DNA of 64,000 bases. Origin: Cornus controversa. Its lineage: Eukaryota; Streptophyta; Magnoliopsida; Cornales; Cornaceae. Below the pieces are notes generated by a model that worked only from the letters and a program-made list of their open reading frames with translations, searched no databases and was not told where the DNA came from. This document shows, in pieces, positions 10,973 through 24,537 of the stretch (within the stretch, counting starts at the first letter, position 1; each line of letters begins with the position of its first letter). The stretch lies in assembly GCA_026545225.1 (NCBI GenBank), contig CM048846.1, positions 14,223,975 to 14,287,974 of the forward strand, given 5' to 3'. Both the position numbers and the translations under genes were made by a program.

Positions 10973-12300
10973 CTATTCTGATAGTTCTAGATTTCTTGTC
11001 ATAGAATCTTGAGTAATGTTTGAAGTGTTCTTTATCCTTGAAGTGTTAAATTGTAATCCATAAATAAGTTTGCCAAAATTTTTAAAAAGTATTTGCCAAA
11101 TTTATGAATTTTTACACAAGTGTTGTTAAAAAACACACACACACAATTTATCTAAATATAGTTGTCTAGATATTGACAAATAATATTAATTGTAAATTAT
11201 AATAAATTTTAATTATATACAAAAATATAAATATTTTAAAACAAAACACTCAAACAGGTTCATGCCAAACATGTATCTTAATTTTTGCTTTAATTTTTTT
11301 GCCAACAGTTGGACTTGCCAACTATATGTTTCTGTTTTTAAAAAACTTAAAACAAATTTTCCTTATCGAACGTGTTTTTTATTCTATTCAAGACATACTC
11401 GTAACAAAACACTTGTTCTGTTTTAGACAGAAATAAAATATCAAAAACAATACACATACCAAACGGATCTTATGAGCATATATGTGTGTTTCAATATATA
11501 TACACTTTCTATTATTATTATTATTATTATTTATCTTGACAAAAAATTCACGCACTCACATCATCCCGATGAGTATTTGAAACGAAGATGAGAAAATATC
11601 AACCCATTGTGGTATTTAAATGAGTATATGGTATTCTAGTTTTGCCAGTTACTTTTATTTTGACCAAAAGTTCAATACAGATTTATTAGCGACTAGTTGT
11701 GTGAAAACACAGCGATCATTTCTCGATAGAAAAATAAAACAAAATAAAATAAAACTTCACACTAAAGCAATGGAAGCGTCAAAGGGAAAACATTCCCTCC
11801 TCAGTGCTTTTTATCCATATATGTTTGAAAGGAAGGATTGAAGAAGGATAAAAGTGAGGAGAGGTATAAAGGAAACCTTTCTTGTTTGATTGAAAGGGAG
11901 ACAGCAACTAACCCAGATGTTTGGAAAGTTCTTTATTCACTCAAAATTGTGCGAGGAGAAGAAAGAAAAGTTACTCTATAAATATGTAATACCAATTTTA
12001 ACCTTTAATTACTTACAAAATCAATTGTTAAATTCTATTGAAATTCTCTCATACATATGATAAGGGTATATTGGTAAAAAAATATAAACATTCTCGTTCC
12101 CTTACTTCTAACCAAAAAAAAAAAAAAAGTGACACCCCATCCATCATTTCTACAATCTCTTCCATTCAAGGAAACAAAAAGTTAAAGAGATACCTTCCCT
12201 TCTTTAGGGATGCCTCGTCCATCCACTCTCTCTTTTCCATCAATTTTTCCATCCCCTCCAACCAAATACAGAAAGAAGCATAAATGCACAAGCCCATAAT
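10973..12300. other. AT-rich intergenic region with microsatellites
   Basis: A short CA tract lies near 11132-11143 and an ATT repeat near 11511-11532. Sequence around 11270-11470 (ending CCAAACGGATCTTA) resembles a MITE terminus, but I found no partner end. This is downstream of the FREE1 stop; the part near 12300-12456 should hold its 3' UTR. Confidence 0.4.
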
Positions 12301-12456
12301 TGCCTGGGATTTATGTGAATAAATTTGTATTATCAAAGAGATTAATTTACAAATTCACACATAGTTTCTTATTAACCAGTGACACGCCAAAGAAATCTGT
12401 CATTATGATGAAGTATCTTTTCAAGTGCTAGCGCACCACAACACAACCGTGACCGA

Positions 12457-15400
12457 TCAATGAGCATTCACAAGGAATGGATGCTGGCAAACGCTGCATT
12501 CTATGGTCTCAGAACCTGAGGCTGGAACCTGGACCTGCAACACAAACTGCTTAAGATATTTGTCTGAGGTTAAAACTCAATTTCTTTTCCACCAGCACCT
12601 AAATAATTGGCAAGAGATATGATATTCAAAAGCAGTCACAATTATCAACTACAGCAAAGTGGCCAAGGATGGAAAACCTGCAAATGGACTGTACAAATTG
12701 GGCAGGCAACCTCTTTCATCCGCATTCCAGACCCGTCAAGCTTCGGACCTGTAAGCATGTTGTGTAAGTGGAAAGGAAGAACAAATAACAATATGATCGT
12801 CAATGTGTGAACCAAATTTGGAGGACAAATTTTTAGTACTCACGACTACCTTTTGATGTCCTGCGGTTCTTGTCCATCTCCTCCTGTTACAAATTATCAA
12901 TGAAATCCGAATAAGGGGATGCTAATTAACATGGGATCTCTACTTCTCATAAAAGAAGATTTTGTATCCCTTCTCAAATATGGAAAACATGCCTCTTCAA
13001 TAAACATCAATTAGCTTCAAAAGCATGACAGCAAATTACATGAAAGAAGGCGAGTACAGTGTTCAACTAAACAAAGCCATAATCCAAGTCCCAACTGCTT
13101 TGGTTCACCAAACATGTAGCAATTAAGTAATAGTTTATTCCCGTAAAGATTTAGCAGTGTGTGAAGATTTTGATCCTCATTTAATAATTAATATTACAAT
13201 CAGCTTTAGCTGAAAGAGTGCACTGAAGCATGAGCAGACCTAACTTTACAACCCAAATTATGGCCTCAAGAGGGGTTAATCATACTCTAATTGCACACTA
13301 CTATATTTGCCAGCATCATGAGATATTGCTTCTCTTGGCTTTATTTTGCAATCACTGATGTACATCTCCATTTACTGTTCAAGCGAGATTTTCTGGGAAG
13401 TAGTGAAGGAATAAGGATCGGTTTTCGGAAGGAGTGAGGGGCTCACATTAGGTTGGTGTTTGCAAAGTGTAATGAGCCACGAAGGTCTTAAAGAAGGAAT
13501 TGTCTTAGTAATAAAATACCTCAGTTCCATTTGGTATGACACAATTTGACTGGAAGATTAAAATGGGCCTTCTGGATTTCTTTGACACATAGATAAATTG
13601 TCAGATAGATGGATGATATAAGCTTTTCAGGGATATGCATGGAAACCCAGGTTAATAGGGCAATCCAAAATTGGGATTTGGAGTTGAAAGAGGGTTCTTG
13701 TTGTATTTGGTCATGGTGCGTAGGTAAGGGGATAGCAATTCTTTGAAGCAGCAGCTGTAACGGGCCATTCTCTGCAGAGTTCTGTTTCTACTCTACCAAT
13801 ATAAGGTATAGTCCATTCCCCACTAGGGAAGTTGAGGTCTCCCATTATCTATAGAACCTAGCCCCGTCGCAGGACAACCACAAGAATGACAGAAAAAAAA
13901 AATTACTGTAAATCTCTCCAGGTGAGGGAATGAAATATTCTGAAATCAATATTGCACATAAAAAGGGATAGTGGATCACTTGGTGCATGGTCCTAAGTCG
14001 CGGAGTTTTGGTGGTGTTGAGGAAAAAATATCTTGTGCAGAGGAAGATATTGATCTGGAGAATAGCTTCCATTTGGCTCATCTAGTGTGTGTGGAAAGGA
14101 AGGAACAAGAGGATTTTTGGGAGTTGAGCTTTCAGGGTTTAGTTTGAAAGATCATTTTAGCGATTCCTCTTGTTTAGATATCGAGTAGGGGAGGGTTTTC
14201 AAGATCTTGTGTCTTCTTATCACTTTTCTATGAGCAATTCATCTTGTCTGAGTTTGTGGGACCTCCACTATTTCCATGGTATCACTCTTTTGTACAAGTG
14301 GTACACAGCCTTTTCTTTTATAGACATGTGTAGGTACCTAGTCTATGACCTCCCGGTCATGGTCTGACCCCATATAGATATATATATATATATATACGCT
14401 GATGTGTCGTCCTGGTGTAACTACAGAGTGTATGTAGTGGATATGTTATCCCATGTGGCACTTGCCACATCATTTAATAATGACCCACACTGTAAAAAGT
14501 TAAGTAGTCGACGACAAGTTATGTGGCACCCCCCACATCATTAATAAATCTCAAATGGAAGGTTGAAGACTGAAGACCTGAGTTGAGAGCAGGACTCGAG
14601 AATATTTGGGATCCGAGAAGGTACTTGGTTTGATGGCTGAAGTTCAAGGCTCGTCGAGAAGGCAAACCACTTCCTCATAGTGGTTCAGCTAACCCTCCAC
14701 CTGACTTGTAGAGAGAGAGACCATTTGACTCCATTCATCCTAATCCTATCCTCACCTTACCCAACCATATTAATATTATTTATCTCATTAAAAAAATTAC
14801 CCTTGTTACGTCTACAATTACAAACCTTATTGTTGTCTCCCATTGCTTTATATTATTTTCCCTTTTGTTATAATAGTACTCATAAATATATTACCTTAGC
14901 ATGACATCATCCATCCTCACTCACTTGGCCTATAAAAGGACATGCTAAAGGCCAAGGGAAAGGAGGAAGAAATCAAGAGAAGAAACAACCACCACACTCT
15001 AGGCTCTTTTCCTATCTCATTCCCTCTCACCTCATCTAAAACCTCTCACCAAGGGAGTCAATGGTGAACTTGCACACTGCCATCCTCTCTCTCTCTCTCT
15101 CAAGTTTTCCTGGGCTTCCACCTCACTTAGTCCACCTTTGGGTCTCTACTATGTTACGAGTAACACCTCATTACATATATAGAACCACATAAAAACAACA
15201 TGCTTTTTACCAGTGAAAAAAGTTATATTTTTTGTAGGCCACGAGACGTGATCCTCTGAAGCAAACTCTGTCTAGAACCTAAAACACCCTGTACCCAGTA
15301 ATTAAGATTAAACTTGTAAGCTAAAGAATGAAAGTTCATAAAAAGATATTTGAAGAAGTCTCCAGCAGAACCTCATCTATGCAAGAGTTATAGATGTGAT

Positions 15401-18400
15401 AGGTCCATTTATGATCTTTGAAAAAAAGATAGAAACGTGTGAGATTCAAATTAATGGTACACTTTGTTTTAATTTCCCCTGCAACGTTATGATGTTTCGA
15501 GTGCTCCTTTCCTGAATGATGTTTGAGGTCATACATTATCTGTATGCAATTATATTAACTAGTTAAGAATGAAACAAGAATTGTCCTTTTCAAAATGTAA
15601 AATATATTGACCAAATACACCTTATCCTGCAAAAATACAACATGATCATGACAAGTGAATTGCAAGGATTATTGTGGAAATAGCACCATATTCATACTCT
15701 GTGTGGGTGTGTGTGCTAGATATAAGATAAGAGTATGGATAAACTTGCTAGCAGCACTACAATCGGTTTGTGAGATTTTTTTTTGTATTTGACTGCTCAT
15801 TTTATAGGGCAACAGCCTCATTTAACTTTCAATTATTTCATTGAATGTAAGAATCACAAGTTCCCACATTATTTCCTGAACTTTGACATCAACAGGAAAC
15901 ACAAAGGCAAGCAAATTTCATAAGTGGCAGATAAAAATGTTTATTACAAAGGCAAGCAAATTTCATAGGTGGCAGATAAAAATTGTTTATTACTGACATT
16001 AACATTATCATGAACAAATTAGTTCCCTGCATTAATAATCCAGCATCCTGGAACTACATGCATATCAAGACAAAAATCATGTCTGAAATATTACTTAAAA
16101 ACAAGTACAATTAGCAGCGCCATATGGAACAAGACGTTCAAGGTATGAATCTGCAGTTACCTGAAGTTTTTTTGCAAGATCATCATGACGCTGCAAGCCA
16201 GCAACTCTGCCAACTGCTTGCTTAGCATTTACCAGCCTTTGGGTAACCTCTGCCTGAAAAAGGGGAAGGCATCAGAAGCAGACAAGGAAAGAGGAAAATG
16301 GGTATCCATACAAGACCAATTGAGGAAAAGCCAAACCCCGAGATCTTAACAGAGTCTCAAGTTATACATATCATGAGAAAATTTCTAAAACCAAATTGAG
16401 AAAAATTCTATAGCAGTTTTACATACATAAACAATGGATTTGAAATATCATGTGGAAAATTGAAGCCAGAAGACCCCATTACAATACTCGATTTCTGCTA
16501 AAAGCCATCACAGCCAGAGGCATGTAAAGGTGTTCTAATTACTATCTTTTCAGGCATTATACAGTAATCAACCATCATGACCTCTTATTACTACATTTAA
16601 TGCTTTTCTTTTCTTTTACGTTTTTTTTTTTAGTTTAGGGGTGATGTGATATCTGTAAACAAAGCTTCAAGTTTGCTAGCTGAACTGACTAAAAGAAAGG
16701 ATGTTCTTCCATGACAATGAAAATCCAAATCACTCCTCTGTTAGTCAATGGTATGCCATCTTGAAATTTTAATTTTTACATCTGAGGGCCATAAAATAAC
16801 TGCTGATGTGAAGAGTTATGCATTGAAAATTTAGAAGTAATGAGCCAGTGGAGGGTTTGTGGTGACTAGGTCTTAAAGTGGGGATGAATGATCATTATTG
16901 ACAGCAATGGGGGTGACAGTTTGGTCATGGTGGGCCCGTTGTGGCAAAGTACTATAGGCAGTGGTGGAAGGTTGCCTGTGCTGGTGATGCTGTGGTTGCA
17001 GCAGCAGCATTATGACGGAACAATCAGAACTAGAGGAAAGAAAATTAAAGGGAACCACAAATATGAACTAGAGGAAAGATATTTAAAGGGTACCATAAAT
17101 ATGAACAAGAGTAACACCAACAAACCTAATACTAGAAAATTGTCCATTTAATTAAGAAAAAGAAAAATAAATAAACGAAAAGAATGAGAAAAAACAAATG
17201 GAAGGTCTCTCTTGTGCTCATCTTGCAGGAAGAAAGAGGGATCCTTAACCACAGACAAGTCAACTGAAGGGCAGCTGTCAGAGAAAGGAGAAGAAGGACC
17301 ATTGCAACATCCCCTCACCCCACAAGTCATGATTCAGTGTTCTCGTTAATCCAGGGTACTAGGCGACCTGAAAGGCTAGGCCATAATTGACTGGCACAAG
17401 TGGACACCAAGCAATACCAAAATGGGAAATGGCCCAAGTCTACTGTTCTGAAGTTTTTTGAAAATTTTAGCATAAAGAACAATATTGCAGTCGTCAAATT
17501 TGTAGGAATTTTGATATTGTTAGTTCTGAAAATGAATTCAAATCGCTCCATTTGGATATAATACCTTATTTCTTCGGATTTGTAAAAAACTCAATTCACT
17601 TAACTTACTCCAAAAATTAAATTTGGACAGCAATTCCAATACTATTCCAAGCATTGCACTCCGAATATTAGATTTGGAGTTGGGAGCTCCAACCCAGAAC
17701 ACCACCTCCACTCCCTCCCTTGAGGCCCAAACCAAAAGGCAAACAATGAAGATTAAAAATAATGGAAGAACCATATTCTATTTTATTATTATAAGCAACC
17801 CCCATTTCACAGTTCAATAAAAAAAAAAAAGACGGATTTTGTTCCATAATGGAAAAATAAAAGACACCTCTAAGCCCTATGGTAAGGCCAAGTATTTCTC
17901 AATCTCCTAATCAAGGCAACAGTACGGATGAGCAATGAGCATGACTGACTCACAAATCGAAGAATTCAAAGAGATAATCATAGATCCATTATTGGGTTGG
18001 TCATACAAGAGCCTTTAGCCTTTCAGCTCTATCTAGGGTCATATTTTATTTAAATAATAATTTATCACACATTTTCTCAAACCTTAACCAGCAATCTTTT
18101 GTACTTTTAGTGTCTTTAATTTTTAACACCAGTTGAGTACATATAAAGAGTTTGCCCCAATTTAGAGAAAGAGGGAGGGGGGGTGTTAATCTCCCTATAA
18201 AATGTTAATATATGAATAGAAAGAAAAAAAAACTACAAAAGAGGAGTTAATATCACAGGTTCATACCATGCATGAGTCACAAACTCGAACTGGTTGAGCA
18301 TCCTCATCAGCAGCGAGAGCAATTCTACCTTGAGTACATTTGTCACAGAAGATATCCCCACAATTTCTACAGTGATGCTGAGAATAGAAAAAGGAAAAAT

Positions 18401-21400
18401 AACACCATGAGGACCACAAATTAAAAGAAGCACTAGTCTTACTCCAACCAAGTCCTTCCATTAATAGCCACAAACTAAGTCCAATGAATTCTAACCCTTC
18501 GCACAAAAGCACCAAAATCTGTCCCGCAACTTTTGCACTTGGGAGCCGCTTCATCAGGAACCTACACAAGAAAAATAGACCCAATAACAAAAAAATAATC
18601 AGTCGAAGTTGTTTTTTTCACAAAAATGAAAAACCTATTCATCACTGCACAGTAACAGTATGGAAAACACTATGATCTTAGAATTGAAAGAAAGGTGTAA
18701 TACCAACTTACCCAGTGATCTTTCTCCACATTATCAGGCTTCATCAAGTTCATCCAATCAGCAAAGCCTTTCTTCTTCTCTGAGGATTGCTCAGAGACAT
18801 TAAGAGGATCAGAAGGTTTATTTCTCCCACCCATCTCCTTGATCTGCTTCACATATGAGTCAAAAGATTCTTGCAGGTTAGCATATAGAATAAGCATGTT
18901 TTATTAATACACACAAAAAAGAGAACGCCTAATTCATAGGTAGCTCGTGCCTCATATGCACATAGGATGTGAGCACCAGTGTATGTGTCCTCATTCATAA
19001 ATGAATAAAGCATACATAATATATACAAGCCAAGATGGAAAGACAACTATTCTGGGGAAGTTACGAATTGCAACAGGATTTACTAAAGAAGTTAAAAGCA
19101 ACATAGAAAAAGTCAAGATGATGATAGAATCTAAGAACAGATGAATACTTCTTATATGAATGTATTCTTTACAATGTCACATGGAAAATTCTGGCTCTTA
19201 AGGGGAAAAAAAGGAAAAAGGAAACCAAGCACATGGTATATTTGTGTAATTATGTAGATGCTGGCAGCTACACATACAGTCATCTCGACCATGAACTGTC
19301 AAAAGCTCAATTGATTTACAGACACCACCACATGGTAAATGTCCATATTACCCTAACTCATCAGGTAAAAATTGTAAGAATTGCGTCAACAGACTTGCAT
19401 GCATCAGTGACAGCTCCATGATCAGCTAAATGGACAAAATTGCAACTTATGCTACCACTCAACACCATATAGGCCTTAAGAAGAAAAATATTAACCGGAT
19501 AATATAATAAGCAGACTAAAATTTTTGGATGCCAATGGAGAAGCTTGTCATGCCTCGAGGACAAGTAACTTCAGCAAAGCTTCTAGTTAACAGTGGCCCC
19601 CCCAAAAAAAAATCAATTTCTGCACTCACAAAAATTCAAAAGCAGATGGAATTGAAGCATTAAGATGCCATTAAAATTAGTTTTCAAGGAAGAACTACAA
19701 TATTTGCAACTTAGCCATTAAGCAGTAGTAGCACGATCATGAATTCCTAAATATTGAGCTTGTAAAAATTCATATGAAACTATGGCCAAAGGCAGATTAG
19801 TCAAACAATAGCATAATCCTGAAAGGAAACAGACTACAAACCTGAATACTAGCTGCCGTCACTGTGTCCAGAATGTTGTTCGTGGTATAGGTATTTGATT
19901 TCAGCCTGATACGTCTTGGTTCAAGGTCAACAGAGCTTTTGGCCCAAAACGCAAATATATATGAGTCCAGTACCTAAAAAAAAATAATCTTAAATATAAA
20001 GGACAATCAAGTTGTTTGAAGTGAGACAAGGCATCTTAGTTATGAATAATATAAAGCAGCGAACTTACTTCCCATTTTGTCACCGACTCGAGTGCATATA
20101 TTCTTAGTGTCCGACTAGTTGCTGGATCAAGCATCCAAATCCCATCCAAACCAATCTGGAACAAAATCATCAACACGGCCATGAGTTTTGATACAAAAAT
20201 CAAATAGTTTGTCCATCAAACAAAAGACAATAATATTTTACAAATATAAGTATAACTCGTGAAATGAATTTTTATTTCTTTCAAACTTTGGGCAGGCAAC
20301 AAATGTCAGCATCAGTTCCAGACTTCAAATTTTACAGAACTAAGATCATCAGATAGAAAAATATTCACAAACACTATAACCAGCTAACTACAACAACAAC
20401 CATTAGGCCTTTTTCCCAACTACTTGGGGTCGGCTACATGAATCCAATGTTTTCATTCCGCTCTATTTAAGGCCATAGCCTTAGACAGTCCACATACTAT
20501 CGTATCTTTCTTTACTAATTTTACCCACGTTAACTTTGGTCATCCTCTTCACCTAGTATTACCCTCAATGTGGACTATGTCACTTTTCCTAACGGGCTCA
20601 CTTAAAGGTCTTCTTTGCACATGTTTAAACCATTTTAACTGGTTTTCTCTCATTTTATCTTCAATTTGTGATACTCCAATCATCTCCCGAATGTGATCAT
20701 TTCTAATTCTATCATTTCTAGTCTTACCACACATCCAACTTAACATACACATTTCTATCACACTCACTTTATGCAAATGTCATTTCCTAGTTGCCCAACA
20801 TTATGTACCATAAAGTATGGCTAGTCTAATAGTTGAACTTCCGTTTCAATTATAAGGGGGATACGTCTATCACACAATATACTAGATGCAGTCCTCCATT
20901 TAACCCATCCTGCCTTAATTCTGTGATTAACGTCATCTCTAATTTCTCCCTCATTATAAATAATTGAGCCTAAAGAGCAAAAAATGTTCACTTTTTTGTA
21001 CCTCTTGTTTCTCAATTCTCACTATATCCTCATTTATATTTCTAACTTTACTAAAGGTACACTCCACATATTTAGTTTTATTTCTACTTATCTTAAACCC
21101 TTTTAGTTCTAAACCTTCTCTCCAAACCTCCAATTTGGCATTAACTCTTTCTCTAGTCTCATCAACTAAAACAACATCATTGGCAAATAACATACATCAC
21201 GGAATCTTATATTGGATGTGTCTTGTTAGCTCATCCATTACTAAGGCAAATAGGTTTGGGCTTAATCATGACACTTTATGTAAGCCTACCACAATTGGGA
21301 ATTCACTTTTTTCCTTTACAAGCGTTCAAACTATAGTCACACAACCATCATACATGTCCTTTATTGTGTCCATGTATTTCTTTGTGACTCCTCTCTTTTC

Positions 21401-24400
21401 TAGAACCCTCCATGTTAGATCTCCTGGTACCCTAGCATAGGCTTTCTCCAAATCAATAACAACTATATGGAGCTCTCTTCTTCTCTCTGTATATTTCCAT
21501 TAGTCTCCTCAATAAGTAAATAGCTTCCACCGTTGGCCTTCCCGGCATGAATCCAAATTGATTCTTGGACACTTCTGTCTCTCGTCTAAGGCGTTGTTCA
21601 ATCTCTCTTTCCCAAAGTTTCATAGTATGACTCATTAATTTAATACCACGGTAATTATTACAACCTTGTATGTCCTCTTTATTTTTATATATAGGCACTA
21701 GAATACTTTGGCGCCATTCATCTAGCATCCTCTTAGTTGTTATTATCTTATTAAATAATTTTGTTAACCAAGACAAGCCAACTTCTCCTAGACACTTCCA
21801 CACCTCAATAGGAATGTCATCGAGTCCTAAAGCCCTCCTCGATTTCATCTTTCTTAAGGCATTTCTAACCTCCCACTCCTTGACCCTACGGGAAAATATG
21901 TTATTTCTAACATAGTCTTCTAAACCTAGGCTTCCTATGTGATTTTCATTTATCAATTTCTCAAAATAACTTTTTCATCTTTATTTAATTTCATCGTCTT
22001 TTACTAAAACCCGTGAATCTTCACTTTTAATGCATTTAGGCCATGTTGTCTTTTGAAAAGCGGCTTTCGGCTTTTCAAGCTCAAAAGCCGTTTTGGAGAG
22101 TGTTTGGATTGGTAAGGCAGAAGAGCTTCGGAGTCCAAAAAGAGCGTTTAAAGGAAGCTGGGGGTACCAGCTTCCTGATTTAGCTTTTGCTTCTCTTTTT
22201 CTTCTGCCTAAAAGCCGAAGCAAAAGCTCTGCCAAACAGAGCCTTAATGTGACTAAAATCTCTAGTTTTCCTCTCCCTTAGTTTAGCAAGTTTATATATA
22301 TTCTTCTCCCCATATTCTGTGTCTAGTTTGGAATAAAAATCATCATATGCTTTATGTTTTGCTTCACTTACTACTTTCTTAACTTATATTTTTCGAAGGT
22401 TTCACTATTTTTAGTGTTTTGCCAAACTTTATAGCATTCTCATTCTGTTTTTATGCCTTTTTGGACTTGTTCATTCCACCACCAAATTTCTTTAAATAAT
22501 AGTCTTGTTTCTTTTGATTCTCCTAGGACTTCTTTTGCTACTCTTTTAATATGTGTAGTCAACTTATTCCACATTAAGTTTGGTTTATCTTCTACATTCC
22601 ATGTTACTTCTTTTAACATACTATGTTTAAATAATTTTGCATTCTTCCCTCTTAAATTCCATCGCTTAGTCCTTCTCATTTTAGGTTGTCCTTTTATACC
22701 TAAATCTAAAACAAGAAACCTATGTTGTAAGGTACTCTCTCCAAGAATAACCTAACCTTACAATCTTTGCTTTTTAATCAATCTACCTTTCTAGTTCAAA
22801 AGTAATCAATTTGACTCATATTTGATCCACTTTTAAAAGTTATTAAGTGTCCATCTCTCTTTTTAGAATAGGTATTCCTAATTATAAGATTATATGCTAC
22901 CGCAAACTCTAAGATAGTCTCCCCAACATCATTTCTATCTCCAAATCCATGTCCACCATGCACCATCTCATATCCTCCACACTCTTTTCCTACAGGACCA
23001 TTAAAGTCTTCTCCTATACACACTTTTTCTCCTTCGAGGATTCCTTGCATCAATTCATCCATATATTCCCAAAATTGTGTTTTAATAATGTCACCTAGTC
23101 CTTCTTGGGGTGCATACGCATTAACAATATTAACTATATGTTTTTCTAATACGAGTTTTAGTAATATTATCCTATCTTCTTTTCTAATAACAGTTATGAC
23201 ATCTTTTAAATTCTTATCAATGATTATCCCTACTCCATTTCTATGTCTATCATTTCCAGTGTAATATGATTTATTTTCTGCAATCTCTCTAGCTTTTGCA
23301 CCCACCCACATAGTTTATTGTTGACATAAACTATTAGCCCTACTTCTAATCTCCATTCCTTTACCTGTCAAGGTTCCCATATTCCAAGTCCCTATCCTAG
23401 GCCTACTATCGCTAACTTCTTTTATCCGCACTCGTCCAGAGAAACGCAGGAACCCTTGCCCATTTTTTACCGCACCGGGCACCAATGCGGCGCCCCTTGC
23501 TAATTTTTCGTAGCAAAGGGAAGCTGATTCAACACATCTCTTAAGGGGAAAGTAAAACATAAGAGTAATCATTCTGATCAATAATCTAGGCAAATTTCCG
23601 TTCTTCAGCACGATATTAACATTTAAGCATAACAGTGACAATTAAAATTTAGAAAAAATTAAAGACAGTCTTTTATAATACAAACCTGGCAAAGAACATC
23701 CATGTCATTCTGACCCCCGCCCTCGGACAAGAGCTTGACGCGGAACTTCTGCACGCTGCTCTTCACGTCCTGCTGTGTCTCAGCCTTGGGAATAGCTTTG
23801 ACAATTTTACTCGGTCCCAATTCATTTCGCTCCTTACCATCAGCAAAACCTATTGGCCTTCCATAATCATCAAATAACAACCCATTAGACGACTTGGAGC
23901 CAGTACCTCGGGCACCATAGGGCTCTGCTTTGCCCCCATTATACGCATAAACACCGTCTCCAATCACATCATCGCGAAACGCTCCATGATCATACTGCTC
24001 CAGCCTAGGCTCAGCTATATTCCCATACACGCCTTGGGCTCCATATCTACCGTAATTCGCATCTTTTGCATATGGGGTTTCATAATTAGGCACAGTTGAA
24101 GCCCCGGGGTGACCATAGGAAGCCGATGCTGAGAGTGACGAATTGGGATTGGGATTAAAATTAGGGTTAGGCTGATCATAAGTCGGAGCAGTTTGGTTCT
24201 GATCATACGAGTAGTACGGCGTTGGCTGAGACACGAGATGAGGAAAAGAGTAGGGCTGAGAGAATTCAGATGATTGAGAATTAGGGTTTGGGGTATATGT
24301 GGAAGCTACTGGAGTTGAATGGGGGGCATGATCGGGATTTTGGGGATTTGGAAGGTATGTAGAAGAATAAGCTGAGTAATCGGAGGGAGAGTAACTGGAT

Positions 24401-24537
24401 GCAATCGGAGGAGCAGATGCGAATGCAGCAGGCAAGGAATTGAGCTGAGCATCGTTATTGCTCGAGCTAGGATTAGGGTTTTGAAGGTGAGATTGATAGT
24501 ATTGGTAATATGAAGAGCTCATATCGCTTTGTTGCAT
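12457..24537 (-). CDS. FREE1: FREE1/FYVE1: FYVE-domain ESCRT-associated endosomal sorting protein (frameshift in exon 3)
   Basis: Ten coding exons on the minus strand: 24537-23686, 20155-20069, 19974-19842, 18843-18712, 18561-18496, 18377-18267, 16253-16161, 12883-12850, 12748-12678 and 12534-12457 (TGA). All have GT-AG borders. Without the frameshift the product is about 551 residues. The start MQQSDMSSSYYQ begins a 200-residue Q/N/P/S/Y-rich disordered region. The FYVE domain (about 401-460) shows all its signatures: WVPD, CKSC, RRHHCRNCGD, CDKC and RVCDSC. It is followed by a helical segment (LQRHDDLAKKLQ) and a C-terminal pair of CxxC motifs (CPIC, CSVC) ending FLVNAH. In Arabidopsis FREE1 binds PI3P, ubiquitin and the ESCRT-I subunit VPS23, and is needed for multivesicular bodies and vacuole formation. 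Exon 3 is 133 bp where 132 is expected. The acceptor chosen for exon 4 keeps phase and gives IKEMGGRNK. Confidence 0.92.
12884..16160 (-). other. FREE1 intron 7 with possible solo-LTR-like sequence
   Basis: This is a 3.3-kb intron. At 14390-15180 it contains a TA microsatellite, a strong TATA-like CCTATAAAAGG at 14931-14941 and a downstream pyrimidine-rich leader with a CT run near 15090. That combination resembles an LTR promoter, and the segment could run from TGATGTG to ATTACA. No matching 5-bp target duplication is visible, so it is only a candidate. The rest shows no gene. Confidence 0.25.
15921..15990 (+). repeat. Short direct duplication in FREE1 intron 7
   Basis: The sequence CAAAGGCAAGCAAATTTCAT, followed by a GTGGCAGATAAAAAT block, occurs twice in direct succession (about 15903-15938 and 15948-15983). 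It is a small slippage-type duplication with no functional signal. Confidence 0.7.
19842..19974 (-). other. FREE1 exon 3 with one-base insertion (frameshift)
   Basis: Read from the splice acceptor, the exon gives VLDSYIFAFWAKSSVDLE. The next codons then read TKTYQAEIK and meet a TAG at 19851-19849. Dropping one base from the AAA run (TTT on +, 19920-19922) restores PRRIRLKSNTYTTNNILD, which continues in phase into exon 4. Both halves look like conserved FREE1 sequence, so the shift lies inside the exon and no alternative acceptor explains it. If real, the protein would stop near residue 354, before the FYVE domain. A homopolymer sequencing error is an equally good explanation. Confidence 0.8.
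20390..23560 (-). mobile_element. RTE-clade LINE retrotransposon (decayed) in FREE1 intron 1
   Basis: The LINE lies in the same orientation as FREE1. The 5' part reads RPRIGTWNMGTLTGKGMEI (near 23400). The endonuclease region at 23311-22796 contains NAYAPQEG and EDFNGPVGKECGGYE. A linker ORF is at 22679-22440. Reverse transcriptase at 21956-21453 contains LVPIYKNKEDIQGCNNYRG and NQFGFMPGRPTVEAI. A later segment at 21193-20954 carries the active-site region as FANDVVLVDE. The C-terminal region runs to about 20549. The 3' end (minus strand) reads CCAAGTAGTTGGG, GGCCTAATGG and then TTG repeats near 20391-20400, typical of plant RTE elements. Several stops and frameshifts break the ORF, and the first catalytic Asp of the FADD box is Asn. 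A Tourist MITE interrupts it at 22039-22243. Confidence 0.9.
22039..22243. mobile_element. Tourist-like MITE (PIF/Harbinger), nested in the LINE
   Basis: It starts GGCCATGTTGTC and ends CCAAACAGAGCC, flanked by TTA on both sides (22036-22038 and 22244-22246), the PIF/Harbinger target. The subterminal parts carry AAAAGC and GCTTTT repeats in inverted orientation (CGGCTTTTCAAGC left, AAAAGCCGAAGC right). The LINE reading resumes after it, so it inserted later. Confidence 0.75.

Noticed and set aside
18841-18866. Longer FREE1 exon 4 starting at the CTGCAAG acceptor (adding ESFDSYVKQ)
   Set aside because: It would break phase with exon 3 as conserved, whereas the GAAGCAG acceptor at 18844-18845 joins SIQ to IKEMGG in phase.
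20964-21440. 158-codon plus-strand ORF
   Set aside because: Antisense shadow of the LINE reverse transcriptase region.
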